A stretch of DNA of 50,756 bases, taken from positions 1-50,756 of the forward strand of contig NEEC01000232.1 of the NCBI GenBank assembly GCA_002189035.1. The letters run 5' to 3'. Under the pieces are notes generated by a model. The model did no database searches and was not told where the DNA came from. It worked only from the letters and a program-made list of their open reading frames with translations. Positions 33,505 to 44,902 of this stretch are shown here, piece after piece. The stretch is from Utricularia gibba (lineage: Eukaryota > Streptophyta > Magnoliopsida > Lamiales > Lentibulariaceae). The position numbers were made by a program, and so were the translations under genes. The first letter of the stretch is position 1, and every line of letters starts with the position of its first letter.

Positions 33505-36500
33505 GATGCAGTTATTGAAGTTAGGATTTCATGAGCACCCAAAATGGTTTTCTCAACCGCATGCTTTATATTTGATAAGGGCTCTCGTGGGGCAACGGTA
33601 TCGAGTAGGAGGTCGAGTCGAGCTCGGGCCCATAGTCATTTGTAGCTCGGCAAAAAATTGATGCATTTATTAACGTTGGTTTTAATAGGCTGCCTACATG
33701 TTTCTCAAGGAAAAGCTTGTCGTTTTGGGCGGGTGATGTCGTTGGGAACTTCGTTCTGACCAAGGTTCGGTCTGACTCCTTTGCCAATCGGTCCTACTCG
33801 ACGAAAATCGTGATGCAGTTATTGAAGTTAGGATTCATGAGCACCCAAAATGGTTTTCTCAACGCATGCTTTATATTGATAGGCGCTCTCGTGGGGCACG
33901 GTATCGGCAGGAGGTCGAGTCGAGCTCGGCCCAGAGTCATTTGTAGCCGGCAAAAAAAAGATGCATTTATTAACGTTGGTTTTAATAGGCTGCCTACATG
34001 GTTTCTCAAGGAAAAGCTTGTCGTTTTTGGGCGGGTGATGTCTTTTGAACTTCGTTCTGACCATAGGTTCGGTCTGACTCCTTTGCCACATCGGGTCCTA
34101 CTCGACGAAAATCGTGATGCAGTTATTGAAGTTAGGATTCATGAGCACCCAAAATGGTTTTCTCAACCGCATGCTTTATATTTGATAAGGCGCTCTCGTG
34201 GGCAACGGTATCGAGCAGGAGGTCGAGTCGAGCTCGGCCCAAGTCATTTGTAGCCGGCAAAAAAATTGATGCATTTATTAACGTTGGTTTTATTAGGCTG
34301 CCTACATGTTTCTCAAGGAAAAGCTTGTCGTTTCTGGCGGGTGATGTCGTTGGGAACTTCGTTCTGACCAAGGTTCGGTCTGACTCCTTTGCCACATCGG
34401 GTCCTACTCGACGAAAATCGTGATGCAGTTATTGAAGTTAGGATTCATGAGCACCCAAAATGGTTTTCTCAACCGCATGCTTTATATTTGATAAGGCGCT
34501 CTCGTGGGGCAACGGTATCGAGCAGGAGGTCGAGTCGAGCTCGGGCCCATAGTCATTTGTAGCTCGGCAAAAAACTTGATGCATTTATTAACGTTGGGTT
34601 TTAATAGGCCTACATGTTTTCTCAAGGAAAAGCTTGTCGTTTTTGGGCGGGTGATGTCGTTGTGAACTTCGTTCTGACCCAAGGTTCGGTCTGTCTCCTT
34701 TGCCACATCGGTCCTACTCGACGAAAATCGTGATGCAGTTTTGAAGTTAGGATTTCATGAGCACCCAAAATGGTTTTCTCAACCGCATGCTTTATATTTG
34801 ATAAGGTGCTCTCGTGGGCAACGGTATCGAGCAGGAGGTCGAGTCGAGCTCGGGCCCATAGTCATTTGTAGCTCGGCAAAAAACTTGATGCATTTATTAA
34901 CGGTTGGTTTTAATAGGCTGCCTCAATGGTTTTCTCAAGGAAAAGCTTGTCGTTTTTGGGCGGGTGATGTCGTTGTGAACTTCGTTCTGACCAAGGTTCG
35001 GTCTGTCTCCTTTGCCAATCTGGTCCTACTCGACGAAAATCGTGATGCAGTTATTGAAGTTAGGATTTCATGAGCACCCAAAATGCTTTTGTCAATCGCA
35101 TGCTTTGTAGTTGAGGAGGCGCTCTAGTGGGGCACGGTATCGAAAGGTCGAGTCGGGCTCGCTCCCAGAGTCATTTTTAGCCTGTCAAAAAAGTGATGCA
35201 TTTATTAACGTTGGGTTTTAATAGGCTGCCTACATGTTTTCTCAAGGAAAAGCTTGTCGTTTCTGGGGGGTGATGTCTTTTGGAACTTCGTTCTGACCAT
35301 AGGTTCGGTCTGACTCCTTTGCCACATCGGGTCCTACTCGACGAAAATCGTGATGCAGTTATTGAAGTTAGGATTTCATGAGCACCCAAAATGGTTTTCT
35401 CAACCGCATGCTTTATATTTGATAAGGTGCTCTCGTGGGGCAACGGTATCGAGTAGGAGGTCGAGTCGAGCTCGGGCCCATAGTCATTTGTAGCTCGGCA
35501 AAAAACTTGATGCATTTATTAACGGTTGGTTTTAATAGCTGCCTCAATGGTTTCTCAAGGAAAAGCTTGTCGTTTTTGGGCGGGTGATGTCGTTGTGAAC
35601 TTCGTTCTGACCCAAGGTTCGGTCTGTCTCCTTTGCCAAATCTGGTCCTACTCGACGAAAATCGTGATGCAGTTATTGAAGTTAGGATTTCATGAGCACC
35701 CAAAATGCTTTTGTCAATCGCATGCTTTGTAGTTGAGGAGGCGCTCTAGTGGGGCACGGTATCGGGCAAAAGGTCGAGTCGGGCTCGCTCCCAGAGTCAT
35801 TTTTAGCCTGTCAAAAAAAGTGATGCATTTATTAACGTTGGGTTTTAATAGGCTGCCTACATGGTTTCTCAAGGAAAAGCTTGTCGTTTCTGGGCGGGTG
35901 ATGTCTTTTGGAACTTCGTTCTGACCATAGGTTCGGTCTGACTCCTTTGCCACATCGGTCCTACTCGACGAAAATCGTGATGCAGTTATTGAAGTTAGGA
36001 TTTCATGAGCACCCAAAATGGTTTTCTCAACCGCATGCTTTATATTTGATAAGGTGCTCTCGTGGGGCAACGGTATCGAGTAGGAGGTCGAGTCGAGCTC
36101 GGGCCCATAGTCATTTGTAGCCCGGCAAAAAATTGATGCATTTATTAACGTTGGTTTATAGGCTGCCTACATAGTTTCTCAAGGAAAAGCTTGTCGTTTT
36201 GGCGGGTGATGTCGTTGGGAACTTCGTTCTGACCCAAGGTTCGGTCTGACTCCTTTGCCACATCGGGTCCTACTCGACGAAAATCGTGATGCAGTTATTG
36301 AAGTTAGGATTCATGAGCACCCAAAATGCTTTTCTCAACGCATGCTTTAGTTGAGGAGGCGCTCTCGTGGGGCACGGTATCGAGCAAAGGTCGAGTCGAG
36401 CTCGGCCCAGAGTCATTTGTAGCCCAAAAAAAGGATGCATTTATTAACGTTGGGTTTTAATAGGCTGCCTACATGGTTTTCTCAAGGAAAAGCTTGTCGT

Positions 36501-37214
36501 TTCTGGGCGGGTGATGTCTTTTGGAACTTCGTTCTGACCATAGGTTCGGTCTGACTCCTTTGCCACATCGGGTCCTACTCGACGAAAATCGTGATGCAGT
36601 TATTGAAGTTAGGATTTCATGAGCACCCAAAATGGTTTTCTCAACCGCATGCTTTATATTTGATAAGGCGCTCTCGTGGGGCAACGGTATCGAGTAGGAG
36701 GTCGAGTCGAGCTCGGGCCCATAGTCATTTGTAGCTCGGCAAAAAACTTGATGCATTTATTAACGGTTGGTTTTAATAGGCTGCCTCAATGGTTTTCTCA
36801 AGGAAAAGCTTGTCGTTTTGGGCGGGTGATGTCGTTGTGAACTTCGTTCTGACCCAAGGTTCGGTCTGTCTCCTTTGCCAAATCTGGTCCTACTCGACGA
36901 AAATCGTGATGCAGTTATTGAAGTTAGGATTTCATGAGCACCCAAAATGCTTTTTCAATCGCATGCTTTGTAGTTGAGGAGGCGCTCTAGTGGGGCACGG
37001 TATCGGCAAAAGGTCGAGTCGGCTCGCTCCAGAGTCATTTTTAGCCTCAAAAAAAGTGATGCATTTATTAACGTTGGTTTTAATAGGCTGCCTACATGGT
37101 TTCTCAAGGAAAAGCTTGTCGTTTCTGGGCGGGTGATGTCTTTTGGAACTTCGTTCTGACCATAGGTTCGGTCTGACTCCTTTGCCACATCGGGTCCTAC
37201 TCGACGAAAATCGT
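33505..37214 (+). repeat. B/C-rich satellite, monomers 110-121
   Basis: The anchors are at 33660, 33960, 34268, 34578, 34887, 35195, 35509, 35822, 36135, 36434, 36750 and 37058. The classes are B/A, C-like, A, B, B, C, B, C, A, C-like, B, C. Monomers 114-117 form two clean B-C dimers (34887 to 35509 is 622 bp). Monomers 111 and 119 have shortened pre-anchor text (aaaagatgc, aaaggatgc). Confidence 0.73.
35666..35978 (+). repeat. Representative class C monomer (no. 117)
   Basis: Class C is recognised by aatgcttttgtcaatcgc, tttgtagttgaggagg, cgctctagtggggcacgg, tcgggcaaaaggtc, gtcgggctcgctcc, catttttagcctgtc, aaaaaaagtgatgc, gtcttttggaac and gaccatagg. Most of its differences from A and B, more than twenty by eye, lie in the upstream half-unit. 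The downstream half resembles A1. C lacks the gagctc word. This copy is 313 bp and close to a full C type. Confidence 0.88.
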
Positions 37215-40200
37215 GATGCAGTTATTGAAGTTAGGATTCATGAGCACCCAAAATGGTTTTCTCAACCGCATGCTTTATATTTGATAAGGCACTCTCGTGG
37301 GGCAACGGTATCGAGCAGGAGGTCGAGTCGAGCTCGGCCCAGAGTCATTTGTAGCCCGGCAAAAAAATTGATGCATTTATTAACGTTCGGCTTTATTAGG
37401 CTGCCTACATGTTTCTCAAGGAAAAGCTTGTCGTTTCTGGGCGGGTGATGTCTTTTGGAACTTCGTTCTGACCAAGGTTCGGTCTGACTCCTTTGCCACA
37501 TCGGGTCCTACTCGACGAAAATCGTGATGCAGTTATTGAAGTTAGGATTTCATGAGCACCCAAAATGGTTTTCTCAACCGCATGCTTTATATTTGATAAG
37601 GTGCTCTCGTGGGGCAACGGTATCGAGTAGGAGGTCGAGTCGAGCTCGGCCCCATAGTCATTTGTAGCTCGGCAAAAAACTTGATGCATTTATTAACGTT
37701 GGTTTTAATAGGCTGCCTCAATGGTTTTCAAGGAAAAGCTTGTCGTTTTTGGGCGGGTGATGTCGTTGTGAACTTCGTTCTGACCCAAGGTTCGGTCTGT
37801 CTCCTTTGCCAAATCGGTCCTACTCGACGAAAATCGTGATGCAGTTATTGAAGTTAGGATTTCATGAGCACCCAAAATGCTTTTTCAACGCATGCTTTGT
37901 ATTGAGGAGGCGCTCTAGTGGGGCACGGTATCGGGCAGGTCGAGTCGGGCTCGCTCCCAGAGTCATTTTTAGCCCGGCAAAAAAAGTGATGCATTTATTA
38001 ACGTTGGGTTTTAATAGGCTGCCTACATGGTTTCTCAAGGAAAAGCTTGTCGTTTCTGGGCGGGTGATGTCTTTTGGAACTTCGTTCTGACCATAGGTTC
38101 GGTCTGACTCCTTTGCCACATCGGGTCCTACTCGACGAAAATCGTGATGCAGTTATTGAAGTTAGGATTTCATGAGCACCCAAATGGTTTTCTCAACCGC
38201 ATGCTTTATATTTGATAAGGTGCTCTCGTGGGGCAACGGTATCGAGTAGGAGGTCGAGTCGAGCTCGGGCCATAGTCATTTGTAGCTCGGCAAAAAACTT
38301 GATGCATTTATTAACGTTGGTTTTAATAGGCTGCCTCAAGGTTTTCTCAAGGAAAAGCTTCGTTTTTGGGCGGGTGATGTCGTTGTGAACTTCGTTCTGA
38401 CCCAAGGTTCGGTCTGTCTCCTTTGCCAATCGGTCCTACTCGACGAAAATCGTGATGCAGTTATTGAAGTTAGGATTTCATGAGCACCCAAAATGCTTTT
38501 TCAATCGCATGCTTTATTTGAGGAGGCGCTCTAGTGGGGCACGGTATCGGCAAAAGGTCGAGTCGGCTCGCCCAGAGTCATTTTAGCCTGTCAAAAAAAT
38601 GATGCATTTATTAACGTTGGTTTAATAGGCTGCCTACATGGTTTCTCAAGGAAAAGCTTGTCGTTTCTGGGCGGGTGATGTCTTTTGGAACTTCGTTCTG
38701 ACCATAGGTTCGGTCTGACTCCTTTGCCACATCGGGTCCTACTCGACGAAAATCGTGATGCAGTTATTGAAGTTAGGATTTCATGAGCACCCAAAATGGT
38801 TTTCTCAACCGCATGCTTTATATTTGATAAGGCTCTCGTGGGGCAACGGTATCGAGTAGGAGGTCGAGTCGAGCTCGGGCCCATAGTCATTTGTAGCTCG
38901 GCAAAAAACTTGATGCATTTATTAACGTTGGTTTTAATAGGCTGCCTCAATGGTTTTCTCAAGGAAAAGCTTGTCGTTTTGGGCGGGTGATGTCGTTGTG
39001 AACTTCGTTCTGACCCAAGTTCGGTCTGTCTCCTTTGCCAATCTGGTCCTACTCGACGAAAATCGTGATGCAGTTATTGAAGTTAGGATTTCATGAGCAC
39101 CCAAAATGCTTTTCAACGCATGCTTTGTATTGAGGAGGCGCTCTCGTGGGGCAACGGTATCGGGCAAAAGGTCGAGTCGAGCTCGCTCCCAGAGTCATTT
39201 TTAGCCCAAAAAAATGATGCATTTATTAACGTTGGGTTTTAATAGGCTGCCTACATGGTTTCTCAAGGAAAAGCTTGTCGTTTCTGGGCGGGTGATGTCT
39301 TTTGGAACTTCGTTCTGACCAAGGTTCGGTCTGACTCCTTTGCCACATCGGGTCCTACTCGACGAAAATCGTGATGCAGTTATTGAAGTTAGGATTTCAT
39401 GAGCACCCAAAATGGTTTTCTCAACCGCATGCTTTATATTTGATAAGGCACTCTCGTGGGGCAACGGTATCGAGCAGGAGGTCGAGTCGAGCTCGAGAGT
39501 CATTTGTAGCCGGCAAAAAAATTGATGCATTTATTAACGTTGGTTTATTAGGCTGCCTACATAGTTTCTCAAGGAAAAGCTTGTCGTTTCTGGCGGTGAT
39601 GTCTTTTGGAACTTCGTTCTGACCATAGTTCGGTCTGACTCCTTTGCCACATCGGGTCCTACTCGACGAAAATCGTGATGCAGTTATTGAAGTTAGGATT
39701 TCATGAGCACCAAAATGGTTTTCTCAACCGCATGCTTTATATTTGATAAGGTGCTCTCGTGGGGCAACGGTATCGAGTAGGAGGTCGAGTCGAGCTCGGG
39801 CCCATAGTCATTTGTAGCTCGGCAAAAAACTTGATGCATTTATTAACGGTTGGTTTTAATAGGCTGCCTCAATGGTTTTCTCAAGGAAAAGCTTGTCGTT
39901 TTTGGCGGGTGATGTCGTTGTGAACTTCGTTCTGACCAAGGTTCGGTCTGTCTCCTTTGCCAAATCTGGTCCTACTCGACGAAAATCGTGATGCAGTTAT
40001 TGAAGTTAGGATTTCATGAGCACCCAAAATGCTTTTCAATCGCATGCTTTGTAGTTGAGGAGGCGCTCTAGTGGGGCACGGTATCGGGCAAAAGGTCGAG
40101 TCGGCTCGCTCCAGAGTCATTTTTAGCCTGTCAAAAAAAGTGATGCATTTATTAACGTTGGGTTTTAATAGGCTGCCTACATGGTTTCTCAAGGAAAAGC

Positions 40201-40914
40201 TTGTCGTTTCTGGGGGGTGATGTCTTTGGAACTTCGTTCTGACCATAGGTTCGGTCTGACTCCTTTGCCACATCGGGTCCTACTCGACGAAAATCGTGAT
40301 GCAGTTATTGAAGTTAGGATTCATGAGCACCCAAAATGGTTTTCTCAACCGCATGCTTTATATTTGATAAGGCTCTCGTGGGGCAACGGTATCGAGTAGG
40401 AGGTCGAGTCGAGCTCGGCCCATAGTCATTTGTAGCTCGGCAAAAAATTGATGCATTTATTAACGTTGGTTTTAATAGGCTGCCTCAATGGTTTCTCAAG
40501 GAAAAGCTTGTCGTTTTTGGGCGGGTGATGTCGTTGTGAACTTCGTTCTGACCCAAGGTTCGGTCTGTCTCCTTTGCCAATCGGTCCTACTCGACGAAAA
40601 TCGTGATGCAGTTATTGAAGTTAGGATTTCATGAGCACCCAAAATGCTTTTGTCAATCGCATGCTTTGTATTGAGGAGGCTCTCTAGTGGGGCACGGTAT
40701 CGGGCAAAAGGTCGAGTCGGGCTCGCTCCCAGAGTCATTTTTAGCCTGTCAAAAAATGATGCATTTATTAACGTTGGGTTTTAATAGGCTGCCTACATGG
40801 TTTCTCAAGGAAAAGCTTGTCGTTTCTGGGCGGGTGATGTCTTTGGAACTTCGTTCTGACCATAGGTTCGGTCTGACTCCTTTGCCACATCGGGTCCTAC
40901 TCGACGAAAATCGT
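37215..40914 (+). repeat. Twelve-monomer unit A1-B-C-B-C-B-C / A1-B-C-B-C, copy 1 (3,700 bp)
   Basis: This unit holds monomers 122-133, with anchors at 37370, 37683, 37988, 38301, 38601, 38912, 39216, 39524, 39833, 40142, 40450 and 40758. A1 copies at 37370 and 39524 lead runs of B-C dimers, three then two. The same A1 spacing (7 then 5 monomers) returns at 44903-48611. Near 38360 the HindIII block has lost tg (aagcttcg). Confidence 0.72.
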
Positions 40915-41848
40915 GATGCAGTTATTGAAGTTAGGATTTCATGAGCACCCAAAATGGTTTTCTCAACCGCATGCTTTATATTTGATAAGGCACTCTCGTG
41001 GGGCAACGGTATCGAGCAGGAGGTCGAGTCGAGCTCGGGCCCAGAGTCATTTGTAGCCCGGCAAAAAAATTGATGCATTTATTAACGTTGGTTTATTAGG
41101 CTGCCTACATAGTTTTCTCAAGGAAAAGCTTGTCGTTTCTGGGCGGGTGATGTCTTTTGGAACTTCGTTCTGACCAGTTCGGTCTGACTCCTTTGCCACA
41201 TCGGGTCCTACTCGACGAAAATCGTGATGCAGTTATTGAAGTTAGGATTTCATGAGCACCCAAAATGGTTTTCTCAACCGCATGCTTTATATTTGATAAG
41301 GTGCTCTCGTGGGGCAACGGTATCGAGTAGGAGGTCGAGTCGAGCTCGGGCCCATAGTCATTTGTAGCTCGGCAAAAAACTTGATGCATTTATTAACGTT
41401 GGTTTTAATAGGCTGCCTCAATGGTTTTCTCAAGGAAAAGCTTGTCGTTTTTGGGCGGGTGATGTCGTTGTGAACTTCGTTCTGACCAAGGTTCGGTCTG
41501 TCTCCTTTGCCAAATCTGGTCTACTCGACGAAAATCGTGATGCAGTTATTGAAGTTAGGATTTCATGAGCACCCAAAATGCTTTTTCAATCGCATGCTTT
41601 GTAGTTGAGGAGGCGCTCTAGTGGGGCACGGTATCGGGCAAAAGGTCGAGTCGGGCTCGCTCCCAGAGTCATTTTAGCCTGTCAAAAAAATGATGCATTT
41701 ATTAACGTTGGGTTTTAATAGGCTGCCTACATGGTTTCTCAAGGAAAAGCTTGTCGTTTCTGGGCGGGTGATGTCTTTGGAACTTCGTTCTGACCATAGG
41801 TTCGGTCTGACTCCTTTGCCACATCGGGTCCTACTCGACGAAAATCGT
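40915..41848 (+). repeat. Trimer A1-B-C, monomers 134-136
   Basis: The anchors are at 41072, 41383 and 41692. The A1 copy begins the unit five monomers after the previous A1. The B copy has lost one c before the core (tctggtctactcg, 41516-41528). Confidence 0.73.
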
Positions 41849-43365
41849 GATGCAGTTATTGAAGTTAGGATTCATGAGCACCCAAAATGGTTTTCTCAAC
41901 CGCATGCTTTATATTTGATAAGGCACTCTCGTGGGGCACGGTATCGAGCAGGAGGTCGAGTCGAGCTCGGCCCAGAGTCATTTGTAGCCCGGCAAAAAAA
42001 TTGATGCATTTATTAACGTTCGGCTTTAATTAGGCTGCCTACATAGTTTCTCAAGGAAAAGCTTGTCGTTTTGGCGGGTGATGTCGTTGGGAACTTCGTT
42101 CTGACCAAGGTTCGTCTGACTCCTTTGCCACATCGGGTCCTACTCGACGAAAATCGTGATGCAGTTATTGAAGTTAGGATTTCATGAGCACCCAAAATGG
42201 TTTTCTCAACCGCATGCTTTATATTTGATAAGGCGCTCTCGTGGGGCAACGGTATCGAGCAGGAGGTCGAGTCGAGCTCGGTCATTTGTAGCCCGGCAAA
42301 AAAATTGATGCATTTATTAACGTTGGTTTTATTAGGCTGCTACATAGTTTCTCAAGGAAAAGCTTGTCGTTTCTGGCGGGTGATGTCGTTGGAACTTCGT
42401 TCGACCCAAGGTTCGTCTGACTCCTTTGCCACATCGGGTCCTACTCGACGAAAATCGTGATGCAGTTATTGAAGTTAGGATTCATGAGCACCCAAAATGG
42501 TTTTCTCAACCGCATGCTTTATATTTGATAAGGCGCTCTCGTGGGGCAACGGTATCGAGCAGGAGGTCGAGTCGAGCTCGTAGTCATTTGTAGCTCGGCA
42601 AAAATTGATGCATTAATTAACGTTGGGTTTTAATAGGCCCTACATGTTTCTCAAGGAAAAGCTTGTCGTTTTGGGCGGGTGATGTTGGAACTTCGTTCTG
42701 ACCCAAGGTTCGGTCTGACCTTTGCCACATCGGTCCTACTCGACGAAAATCGTGATGCAGTTATTGAAGTTAGGATTTCATGAGCACCCAAAATGGTTTT
42801 CTCAACCGCATGCTTTATATTTGATAAGGTGCTCTCGTGGGGCAACGGTATCGAGTAGGAGGTCGAGTCGAGCTCGGGCCCATAGTCATTTGTAGCTCGG
42901 CAAAAAACTTGATGCATTTATTAACGGTTGGTTTTAATAGGCTGCCTCAATGGTTTTCTCAAGGAAAAGCTTGTCGTTTTGGGCGGGTGATGTCGTTGTG
43001 AACTTCGTTCTGACCCAAGGTTCGTCTGTCTCCTTTGCCAAATCGGTCCTACTCGACGAAAATCGTGATGCAGTTATTGAAGTTAGGATTTCATGAGCAC
43101 CCAAAATGGTTTTCAACGCATGCTTTATATTGAGGAGGCGCTCTAGTGGGGCACGGTATCGGGCAAAAGGTCGAGTCGGCTCGCTCCCAGAGTCATTTTT
43201 AGCCCAAAAAATGATGCATTTATTAACGTTGGGTTTAATAGGCTGCCTACATGGTTTCTCAAGGAAAAGCTTGTCGTTTCTGGCGGGTGATGTCTTGGAA
43301 CTTCGTTCTGACCAAGGTTCGGTCTGACTCCTTTGCCACATCGGGTCCTACTCGACGAAAATCGT
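41849..43365 (+). repeat. Pentamer A-A-B-B-C, unit 4 (1,517 bp)
   Basis: This unit holds monomers 137-141, with anchors at 42003, 42307, 42607, 42911 and 43213. The first B carries gatgcattaattaac and a shortened ctcgtagtc, as in the pentamer at 31980. It also has aataggccctac. Confidence 0.73.
42607..42621 (+). repeat. Anchor variant gatgcattaattaac, monomer 139
   Basis: This is the same substitution as at 32730, 32 monomers (9,877 bp) downstream and at the same place in the same pentamer order. Confidence 0.85.
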
Positions 43366-44902
43366 GATGCAGTTATTGAAGTTAGGATTTCATGAGCACC
43401 CAAAATGGTTTTCTCAACCGCATGCTTTATATTTGATAAGGCGCTCTCGTGGGGCAACGGTATCGAGCAGGAGGTCGAGTCGAGCTCGGGCCCATAGTCA
43501 TTTGTAGCTCGGCAAAAAACTTGATGCATTTATTAACGTTGGTTTTAATAGCTGCCTACATTGTTTCTCAAGGAAAAGCTTGTCGTTTTGGGCGGGTGAT
43601 GTCGTTGTGAACTTCGTTCTGACCCAAGGTTCGGTCTGACTCCTTTGCCAAATCGGTCCTACTCGACGAAAATCGTGATGCAGTTATTGAAGTTAGGATT
43701 CATGAGCACCCAAAATGGTTTTCTCAACCGCATGCTTTATATTTGATAAGGTGCTCTCGTGGGCAACGGTATCGAGTAGGAGGTCGAGTCGAGCTCGGGC
43801 CCATAGTCATTTGTAGCTCGGCAAAAAACTTGATGCATTTATTAACGTTGGTTTTAATAGGCTGCCTACATGGTTTTCTCAAGGAAAAGCTTGTCGTTTT
43901 TGGGCGGGTGATGTCGTTGAACTTCGTTCTGACCAAGGTTCGGTCTGACTCCTTTGCCACATCTGGTCCTACTCGACGAAAATCGTGATGCAGTTATTGA
44001 AGTTAGGATTTCATGAGCACCAAAATGCTTTTTCAACGCATGCTTTGTATTGAGGAGGCGCTCTCGTGGGGCAACGGTATCGGGCAGGTCGAGTCGGGCT
44101 CGCCCCAGAGTCATTTTAGCCGGCAAAAAAATTGATGCATTTTTAACGTTGGGTTTAATAGGCTGCCTACATGGTTTCTCAAGGAAAAGCTTGTCGTTTC
44201 TGGGCGGGTGATGTCTTTGGAACTTCGTTCTGACCATAGGTTCGGTCTGACTCCTTTGCCACATCGGGTCCTACTCGACGAAAATCGTGATGCAGTTATT
44301 GAAGTTAGGATTTCATGAGCACCCAAATGGTTTTCTCAACCGCATGCTTTATATTTGATAAGGCACTCTCGTGGGGCAACGGTATCGAGCAGGAGGTCGA
44401 GTCGAGCTCGGGCCATAGTCATTTGTAGCCCGGCAAAAAAATTGATGCATTTATTAACGTTGGTTTTAATAGGCTGCCTACATGTTTCTCAAGGAAAAGC
44501 TTGTCGTTTTGGCGGGTGATGTCGTTGGAACTTCGTTCTGACCCAAGGTTCGGTCTGTCTCCTTTGCCAATCTGGTCCTACTCGACGAAAATCGTGATGC
44601 AGTTATTGAAGTTAGGATTTCATGAGCACCCAAAATGCTTTCAACGCATGCTTTGTAGTTGAGGAGGCGCTCTCGTGGGGCAACGGTATCGCAAAAGGTC
44701 GAGTCGAGCTCGCTCCCAGAGTCATTTGTAGCCGTCAAAAAAATTGATGCATTTATTAACGTTGGTTTTAATAGGCTGCCTACATGGTTTCTCAAGGAAA
44801 AGCTTGTCGTTTCTGGGCGGGTGATGTCTTTTGGAACTTCGTTCTGACCATAGGTTCGGTCTGACTCCTTTGCCACATCGGGTCCTACTCGACGAAAATC
44901 GT
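43366..44902 (+). repeat. Monomers 142-146 (B, B, C, A, C)
   Basis: The anchors are at 43523, 43832, 44134, 44444 and 44746. Monomer 144 has a one-base loss in the anchor region (gatgcatttttaac). C copies here are partly A/B-like in the upstream half. Confidence 0.7.
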
